Made by a program: the position numbers and the translations under genes. Shown piece by piece: positions 6,705-11,145 of a DNA stretch of 11,145 bases. Numbering within the stretch: position 1 is the first letter of the stretch; every line of letters begins with the position of its first letter. The notes beneath the pieces are model-generated. The model had not been told where the DNA came from, did not search any database, and worked only from the letters and a program-made list of their open reading frames with translations. Origin of the DNA: Bathymodiolus azoricus thioautotrophic gill symbiont (lineage in GTDB: Bacteria > Pseudomonadota > Gammaproteobacteria > PS1 > Pseudothioglobaceae); the NCBI RefSeq assembly GCF_001298715.1, contig NZ_CDSC02000414.1, positions 1 to 11,145 on the forward strand, read 5' to 3'.

Positions 6705-8062
6705 TACTTTTGTAATACCGCAAGTGCTTTAAGTAAGTTGCGCGCTTCATGCACAAAATAATCTTTTTCAAGTCTTTCAAGCGCCTTTTTATCTAGCTCT
6801 GTTTTCTTCTTTTCTTGTGCATCTAAGATTTCTTTAGAAGACAGTTCAGAAGGGTCTTCTACTTCCAAATGACCATCCAAGTCGCTTTCTTTGGTGTTGG
6901 TTACTGCGTTTTTCTTTTCTTTTCCTAGGCTGATATTTTTCAGTTTAACATCAGGCACAATACCTTTGGCTTGAATAGAGCGTCCGTTTGGCGTGTAGTA
7001 TCTTGCAGTGGTGACTTTAAGTCCGTAACCACCTTTAAGTTCGAGAATAGTTTGCACTGAGCCTTTACCGAATGAAGTATTGCCCATGATGATTGCGCGT
7101 TTGTGGTCTTGTAATGCGCCTGAAACAATCTCTGAAGCTGAAGCGGAGCCTTCATTAATTAAGACTACCATTGGCGCGCCATTTAATACATCGCCCGGGT
7201 CAGCGGTAAATTTAGTGCTGTTGTTTTTAAGTCTACTCTTGGTAGAAACAATCAAGCCAGTATCGTCAAGGAATAGATTGGATATATCAACTGCACCATC
7301 TAAAACCCCACCTGGGTTGTTTCTTAAATCAAGAATGAGCGACTTTAAGTCACCTTTGTTTTCATTAACTAAGCGCTCAAGGGTTTTTTGTAATAAGTCA
7401 GTGGTTGGATTTTGAAAACTGGAAACACGAATATAGCCAATACCATCTTTAAGTAAGTAGCCTTTGACTGAGGTAATGGTGATAATTTCGCGGGTAATTT
7501 TTACCACGAATGGTTTTGTATTTTTACGCACAATAGTGATTTTAATATCAGTACCTGGCTTACCACGCATCAATTTAACGCCATCTTCTAATGACATGCC
7601 ATTGACAGGTTTATTGTTAATTTTAACAATCTTATCGCCAGCTTGAATGCCAGCTTTATAAGCAGGCGTATCATCAATCGGTGAGATGACTTGGATGATA
7701 TTGTCTTTTTTGCTGATGACGATACCCAATCCGCCAAACTTACCCGATGCACTTTCTAATAAAGTCTTTTGCTCTTTTGGTTCTAAATAAGCCGAGTGCG
7801 GGTCTAAACCATTCACCATACCTTTAATGGCATTGGTGAATAGTTTTTTATTGTCAACATCTTCCACATATAGTCTTTTAATTTGGCTGTAAACCTGAGT
7901 AAACGCCTCAAGGTCGTTGAAAAATGCTTCTAGGTTTTGTTTTTCTTTGGTGTTTAGTTTTTTACTTTCTGTTTTTTCTGTGGCATTACAGGCACTAAGT
8001 GTAAAGAAAGTGGAAAAAATCACTAAGAATAACGGGTGTTTTAAAGAATTCAAGAAAATCAT
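6704..8062 (-). CDS. ctpA: Carboxyl-terminal processing protease, S41A family, predicted lipoprotein
   Basis: A periplasmic serine-lysine protease of the CtpA/Prc family, 452 aa. The N-terminus is a signal sequence ending in the lipobox LSAC with Cys25, so the mature protein is probably lipid-anchored. A helical segment follows, then a PDZ domain at about 108-180 (GGLGIVI, GDKIVKIN), and the protease core at about 190-375. The nucleophile is Ser308 in GSASASE, the base Lys333 in FGKGSVQT, and Gln337 follows. The Ser-Lys distance of 25 matches Bacillus CtpB and E. coli Prc. YTPNGRSIQAKGIVPD is typical of CtpA. The C-terminal tail (about 380-430) is rich in Lys and Glu and probably disordered. 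Substrates usually include peptidoglycan hydrolases and misfolded envelope proteins. The protein lacks the long extensions of Prc. No good ribosome binding site precedes ATG 8062, so the start is less certain than the frame. Confidence 0.93.
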   Translation of the reverse strand: MIFLNSLKHPLFLVIFSTFFTLSACNATEKTESKKLNTKEKQNLEAFFNDLEAFTQVYSQIKRLYVEDVDNKKLFTNAIKGMVNGLDPHSAYLEPKEQKTLLESASGKFGGLGIVISKKDNIIQVISPIDDTPAYKAGIQAGDKIVKINNKPVNGMSLEDGVKLMRGKPGTDIKITIVRKNTKPFVVKITREIITITSVKGYLLKDGIGYIRVSSFQNPTTDLLQKTLERLVNENKGDLKSLILDLRNNPGGVLDGAVDISNLFLDDTGLIVSTKSRLKNNSTKFTADPGDVLNGAPMVVLINEGSASASEIVSGALQDHKRAIIMGNTSFGKGSVQTILELKGGYGLKVTTARYYTPNGRSIQAKGIVPDVKLKNISLGKEKKNAVTNTKESDLDGHLEVEDPSELSSKEILDAQEKKKTELDKKALERLEKDYFVHEARNLLKALAVLQK

Positions 8063-8098
8063 AATATAATTATTAGTTTAATAAAGGTTTGAAGTATA

Positions 8099-8104
8099 TA
8101 TAAT
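8099..8104 (+). promoter_or_regulatory. Putative -10 hexamer of the mlaC-like gene
   Basis: TATAAT lies inside GTATATATAATG in the 95-base gap between divergent ctpA and the mlaC-like gene. A start near 8111 would give a leader of about 47 bases. The -35 region is poor (GTTTAA or TTTAAT at 16-17 bases). The surrounding sequence is AT-rich, so this is only a candidate. Confidence 0.35.
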
Positions 8105-8147
8105 GTGTACAAATTTATAATTTTACTTGTTTTATTTGTTAGATAAC

Positions 8148-8151
8148 GGAG
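8148..8151 (+). promoter_or_regulatory. Ribosome binding site of the mlaC-like gene
   Basis: GGAG with a 6-base spacer precedes ATG 8158. It is one of the few clear Shine-Dalgarno sequences in the window and supports the chosen start just before the signal peptide. Confidence 0.7.
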
Positions 8152-8157
8152 AAAAAT

Positions 8158-8763
8158 ATGAAAAAGTTAAATACAGTTCTATTAGTATTTAGTATATTGA
8201 TACCATCGCTTGTATTTGCCTATAAAGATGCAACAATAAATGAAGCGCCAACACCAGAAGACAGCCCTGTTAAAACTATACAGGTGGCTATTATCAAGCT
8301 TAATCAATTAACCAGCGTCGCAACTTACTCGCCACAAATGATGGGTTTTCTTATTAATCAGGAAATTACACCGTTGTTTGATTTTGAGTATATCGCTGAT
8401 GAGGTTTTGTCAGCGAGCTATGTGAGTCTAAGTGACGAGGAAGTTAAATATTTTTCTAATTCATTAAAGCAAAATGTTATTAACACTTTGTTGGTGAAAT
8501 TAGCGAAAGGTCGATCAAGGTCGCTTGATTTTGTTTATGCAAGACCAATGAGAGGTGGTAATATAATTGTTGTTAGATTAAATGCCAAGGGTTATTCTAG
8601 ATACGGTTTTAATGTTGATTTGTCCTTCCACAAAAACAAATCAGGTAAATGGAAAATTTTTGATGTGGCACTTGAGAACGACAGTTTGATTAATTATTAT
8701 CAAAGAATGATATTGATTAAAGTCAGAAGATACGGCATATATGGTATGCTAGGTAAAATTTAA
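8158..8763 (+). CDS. MlaC/Ttg2D-family periplasmic phospholipid-binding protein
   Basis: A 201-aa exported protein. MKKLNTVLLVFSILIPSLVFA forms a Sec signal peptide with probable cleavage after Ala21 (no lipobox Cys). The mature part has the family pattern: NQEITPLFDFEYIADEVLS at about 67-84, then LSDEEVKYFSNSLKQNVINTLL, then strands ending GKWKIFDVALENDSLINYY, where the GxWKI.DV..eg.s......R pattern of MlaC/Ttg2D is visible. These proteins shuttle phospholipids between outer and inner membranes with an MlaFEDB ABC transporter. None of the mlaF/E/D/B genes is beside it, so it is an orphan or acts with a remote transporter. The canonical Trp and Arg around the WR.l...q motif are replaced (SASYVSLSDEE), so binding may differ. 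A likely transcription partner is the ArsR-family gene ten bases downstream. Confidence 0.8.
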   Translation: MKKLNTVLLVFSILIPSLVFAYKDATINEAPTPEDSPVKTIQVAIIKLNQLTSVATYSPQMMGFLINQEITPLFDFEYIADEVLSASYVSLSDEEVKYFSNSLKQNVINTLLVKLAKGRSRSLDFVYARPMRGGNIIVVRLNAKGYSRYGFNVDLSFHKNKSGKWKIFDVALENDSLINYYQRMILIKVRRYGIYGMLGKI

Positions 8764-8773
8764 AAATAAAATT

Positions 8774-9079
8774 ATGATGAAATTATTAGAAAGAGATGAA
8801 GACATTAATAAGGCAACCAAAGCATTAAAGGCGATGGCACACCCATTGCGTTTAAAGATTTTATGTGCATTGAAGGGCGATGAATTACCAGTGTTAGAAA
8901 TTGTAGAGCAAGTTGGCTCTTCTCAATCTAACATTTCTCAGCATATTGATATCCTTAGAACCAAAGGCATTCTTGAATCACGGCGTGATGGTAATAAAAT
9001 TTTATGCAAAATAAAAGATGCAAAAATTTTGAAATTAGTTGCCAATATGCAAGCGGTTTTTTGTTCTAAAAATGACTAA
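8774..9079 (+). CDS. ArsR/SmtB-family winged-helix regulator, candidate dithiol (SqrR/BigR/HlyU-like) sensor
   Basis: A 101-aa small dimeric transcription repressor. LKAMAHPLRLKILCALKG at 18-35 is the classic ArsR first helices, SSQSNISQHIDILRTKG at 49-65 is the recognition helix-turn-helix, and RRDGNKILCKIKD is the beta wing. The metal motif ELCVCDL of arsenic/cadmium sensors is absent (DELPVLEIVE). Cys31 in the ILC helix and Cys97 near the C-terminus are 66 residues apart, the same as Cys41/Cys107 of SqrR, Cys42/Cys108 of BigR and Cys38/Cys104 of HlyU, which sense sulfane sulfur or redox. A third Cys78 lies in the wing. It follows the mlaC-like gene by ten bases and precedes tRNA-Arg by 27. 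ATG 8774 is directly followed by a second ATG; no clear ribosome binding site favours either. The family is sure; the thiol-sensing role is inferred. Confidence 0.88.
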   Translation: MMKLLERDEDINKATKALKAMAHPLRLKILCALKGDELPVLEIVEQVGSSQSNISQHIDILRTKGILESRRDGNKILCKIKDAKILKLVANMQAVFCSKND

Positions 9080-9106
9080 TTTAAACACTTTTGCATACTA
9101 AATTAT

Positions 9107-9183
9107 GCGCTCGTAGCTCAATTGGATAGAGTCTTGGCCTCCGAAGCCAAATGTTGGGTGTTCAAATCACCTCGAGCGTACCA
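9107..9183 (+). tRNA. tRNA-Arg (anticodon CCG)
   Basis: A complete cloverleaf of 77 bases. The acceptor GCGCTCG pairs with CGAGCGT (one G-U at the end). The D arm is GCTC/GAGT. The anticodon stem TTGGC/GCCAA encloses loop CTCCGAA with anticodon CCG at 9141-9143, reading CGG. The T arm GGGTG/CACCT encloses TTCAAAT. Discriminator A9180 and an encoded CCA at 9181-9183 complete it. CGG is a minor arginine codon, fitting an AT-rich genome that keeps a dedicated decoder. The lgt start codon comes only six bases after CCA. Confidence 0.96.
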
Positions 9184-9189
9184 CACTAT

Positions 9190-9963
9190 ATGACATACCC
9201 TGATATCAACCCAATCGCACTAGACTTAGGCTTTATCCAGATTTACTGGTACGGAATAATGTATCTGTTGGCTTTTTTGAGTGCTTACTTATTGGCAAGT
9301 TATCGTACTAAGCAACTAAATGACTGGAACAAACAGCAAGTAGAAGACATGATTTTTTACGGCGCTATAGGCGTTGTTTTTGGTGGTCGCATAGGCTATA
9401 TGTTATTTTATAATTTTGGTGCTTTCTTATCAGACCCACTGTCTATCCTTGCTTTTCAAGATGGTGGCATGTCATTTCATGGTGGATTTTTAGGTGTGTT
9501 GTTGGGGATGGTATTATTTAATCGTAAATACAACAAAACCTTTTTTGCAACGATGGATTTTGTTGCACCACTTGTGCCATTAGGTTTGGGTTTTGGTCGA
9601 CTGGGTAATTTTATCAATGGTGAGCTTTGGGGCAAGGTAACCACAAGTCCGTTTGGACTCTATATTCAAGAGCAGGGTGTTGCACGATATCCATCACAAT
9701 TGTATGAAGCATTTTTAGAAGGCTTGGTATTATTCGTGGTTCTGTGGATATTTAGCAAGAAACCGCGTGCGCCGATGACAATTTCTGCGTTATTTTTAAT
9801 TTTGTACGGGTTGTTTAGATTTATCATTGAGTTTGTTAGAGTACCTGATGTGCAGTTGGGTTATTTGGCATTTGGCTGGCTTACTATGGGGCAGCTATTG
9901 AGTTTACCGATGATTATGTTAGGCGTCTACTTACTTTTAAAAGCAAACAGAGCGTCTAGATGA
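9190..9963 (+). CDS. lgt: Prolipoprotein diacylglyceryl transferase
   Basis: An inner-membrane enzyme that transfers diacylglycerol from phosphatidylglycerol to the lipobox cysteine of prolipoproteins. I place the start at ATG 9190 (257 aa), giving the normal N-terminus MTYPDINPIALDLGF before IYWYGIMYLLAF. An earlier in-frame start at 9151 lies inside tRNA-Arg and would add 13 unrelated residues. About seven membrane segments are visible. Key motifs are FHGGFLG with His97, and the Lgt signature GRLGNFINGELWG with Arg137, Asn140 and Glu145. RYPSQLYEAFLEG follows, with the final segments after residue 185. There is no Shine-Dalgarno sequence in the six bases between tRNA and start. The stop overlaps thyA (ATGA); the lgt-thyA pair is common in gammaproteobacteria. 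The predicted lipoprotein CtpA in this window would be a substrate. Confidence 0.95.
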   Translation: MTYPDINPIALDLGFIQIYWYGIMYLLAFLSAYLLASYRTKQLNDWNKQQVEDMIFYGAIGVVFGGRIGYMLFYNFGAFLSDPLSILAFQDGGMSFHGGFLGVLLGMVLFNRKYNKTFFATMDFVAPLVPLGLGFGRLGNFINGELWGKVTTSPFGLYIQEQGVARYPSQLYEAFLEGLVLFVVLWIFSKKPRAPMTISALFLILYGLFRFIIEFVRVPDVQLGYLAFGWLTMGQLLSLPMIMLGVYLLLKANRASR

Positions 9964-10814
9964 AGGTATATATTGACATTGGCAGGCGAATCTTAGATGA
10001 AGGTGTGTGGCTATCTAATGCGCGTACTGGGCAAAAAACTTTAGCCATTATTGGCGCTACCTTTGAGCACGACTTGTCTGGTGGTACAGTGCCAGCGGTA
10101 ACCACTAAAAAGCTCTTTTGGAGATCAGCCATTGCTGAAATGTTGGGTTATATTCGTGGTTATCAAAGTGCCGCTCAATTTAGAGAATTGGGCTGTAACA
10201 CTTGGAATGCTAATACCAATGAAAACCAAGCATGGTTAGACAATCCATATAGAAAAGGTGAGGACGATATGGGGCTTTGTTATGGTGTGATTGGTCGTGC
10301 TTTCCCTGGTGTTGAAGGCGATGAACCAATGGACCAATACAAAAAAATTGTGACAGATTTATCTCGCGGTATTGACGACAGGCGTGAAATGATGACATTC
10401 AATCACCCTAATCTTATTCATCGTGCGTGCTTGCCAGCGTGTTTGCACACGCATCACTTTAATTTATTAGGTGATGATTTGTATCTTGAGAGTTATCAGC
10501 GTAGTAGTGATTATGCAATTGGGCAGCCGTTTAATCATTTTCAAGTGGCATTTTTATTATTGATTACCGCACAAATTACCGGCAAGAAGGCTAAGAAGAT
10601 ACGCCATCATTTGTCAAATGTGCATCTGTATGAAAATCAAGTTGAAATTTTTAAAAATGAGCAAATGAATCGTGAGCCATTGCCACTACCAAAACTTAAC
10701 ATCAATCCAGAGATTAAAACTCTACAAGATTTAGAAACTTGGGTGACAATAAATGATTTTGAACTGCTTGATTATGAGCATCATCCAGCGGTGAAATACC
10801 CATTCACAGTATGA
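9960..10814 (+). CDS. thyA: Thymidylate synthase
   Basis: Converts dUMP and methylene-tetrahydrofolate to dTMP and dihydrofolate. The 284-aa protein belongs to the Vibrio/Shewanella-like ThyA branch. It has [23 protein letters not shown] at about 44-66, [11 protein letters not shown], and the catalytic Cys161 in [11 protein letters not shown], where the common LPPCH is altered as in that branch. [18 protein letters not shown] carries the nucleotide-binding Arg, Asp and Asn, and NVHLYENQ is equivalent to the usual AHLYxNH. The ending [12 protein letters not shown] is typical. No essential residue is obviously missing. It overlaps lgt upstream and the zinc-ribbon gene downstream by four bases each, so expression is probably coupled. 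A flavin-dependent ThyX is not in this window. Confidence 0.95.
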   Translation: MKVYIDIGRRILDEGVWLSNARTGQKTLAIIGATFEHDLSGGTVPAVTTKKLFWRSAIAEMLGYIRGYQSAAQFRELGCNTWNANTNENQAWLDNPYRKGEDDMGLCYGVIGRAFPGVEGDEPMDQYKKIVTDLSRGIDDRREMMTFNHPNLIHRACLPACLHTHHFNLLGDDLYLESYQRSSDYAIGQPFNHFQVAFLLLITAQITGKKAKKIRHHLSNVHLYENQVEIFKNEQMNREPLPLPKLNINPEIKTLQDLETWVTINDFELLDYEHHPAVKYPFTV

Positions 10815-11140
10815 GCCTACCCAAGTGCCCCAAATGTAGTTCTGAATATGTTTATGAAGATGGCAATCTTTTGGTGTGTCCTGAGTGTGCTTACGAGTTT
10901 TCAGCAAATGATTTAGACGAGCAAGAGCGTATTATTAAAGATGCAAATGGCAATGTTTTAAGTGATGGAGATACAGTAAGCGTTATTAAAGATTTAAAAA
11001 TTAAAGGCTCTCAATCGGTGGTGAAAGTGGGCACCAAAGTTAAAAATATTCGCCTGTGTGATGGTGATCACGATATTGATTGTAAAATCCCAAACTTTGG
11101 TGGAATGAAGCTTAAATCCGAATTTGTCAAGAAAGTATAG
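10811..11140 (+). CDS. yjdM: YjdM/PhnA-family zinc-ribbon protein
   Basis: A 109-aa protein closely resembling E. coli YjdM (formerly PhnA) along its full length. An N-terminal zinc ribbon has CPKC at 6-9 and CPECAYEF at 23-30. This is followed by the strongly conserved C-terminal domain: [35 protein letters not shown] and [21 protein letters not shown]. Despite the old name, the family is not a phosphonoacetate hydrolase in most species and its function is uncertain. The ATG overlaps the thyA stop (ATGA), making it the third gene of an lgt-thyA-yjdM set, and the stop TAG ends five bases before the window edge. Coupling to thyA is unusual as far as I know. Cysteines for zinc are all present. 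Confidence 0.93.
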   Translation: MSLPKCPKCSSEYVYEDGNLLVCPECAYEFSANDLDEQERIIKDANGNVLSDGDTVSVIKDLKIKGSQSVVKVGTKVKNIRLCDGDHDIDCKIPNFGGMKLKSEFVKKV

Positions 11141-11145
11141 TTATA

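Noticed and set aside
7080..7415. Plus-strand open frame of 111 codons inside ctpA
   Set aside because: It lies antisense to the catalytic core of ctpA, whose motifs are intact; no independent evidence of coding.
9151..9189. Longer lgt start (ATG 9151) adding 13 residues
   Set aside because: It lies inside the anticodon-to-T-arm part of a perfect tRNA-Arg, and the added residues do not match Lgt N-termini.

Overview
The window looks like a chromosomal segment of an AT-rich gammaproteobacterium. The lgt-thyA pair, the hisC-tyrA-aroA order, a DsrC/TusE-family gene and the general protein similarity (for example to Vibrio/Shewanella-type ThyA and E. coli YjdM) point there. The DsrC homologue and low GC make a sulfur-oxidizing lineage of the SUP05/Thioglobus/bivalve-symbiont type a reasonable guess, but this is inferred from recalled protein features, not from a search. 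Nearly all of it is coding; no stretch longer than 300 bases lacks a gene, and there is no CRISPR array or full insertion sequence.

Layout. Bases 1-372 (+) hold the end of a very AT-rich TOPRIM-like gene (DUF2220/Wadjet JetD-like) that is apparently cut short by an in-frame TAA; its old reading frame ends in a 4-base overlap with hisC. Bases 369-3599 (+) are an overlapping amino-acid operon, hisC-tyrA-aroA, covering aromatic (and histidine) biosynthesis. Bases 3608-3713 carry a 67-bp near-palindromic MITE-like element flanked by a 5-bp direct repeat, followed by a strong bidirectional terminator. Bases 3733-4059 (-) encode a DsrC/TusE-family protein with no cysteine at all, divergent from lepB (4128-5045, +). 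Bases 5089-8062 (-) are a tightly coupled operon ctpA-parA-parB: a predicted lipoprotein S41 protease followed by the chromosome partitioning pair. Divergent from it are an orphan MlaC-like periplasmic lipid carrier (8158-8763, +) and an ArsR-family regulator (8774-9079, +) whose two cysteines have the spacing of the SqrR/BigR/HlyU thiol-persulfide sensors. Bases 9107-11140 (+) hold tRNA-Arg(CCG), lgt, thyA and a yjdM/phnA-like zinc-ribbon gene; the three protein genes overlap by 4 bases each and lgt starts only six bases after the tRNA CCA end.

Functional links. LepB would process exported proteins such as the MlaC-like protein. Lgt would lipidate the cysteine of the predicted lipoprotein CtpA. 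HisC2 and TyrA can both act in tyrosine/phenylalanine synthesis downstream of the chorismate route served by AroA. The most interesting points are the cysteine-free DsrC paralogue, the dithiol ArsR regulator, the tRNA-lgt junction without room for a Shine-Dalgarno sequence, and the decaying JetD-like gene at the left edge.
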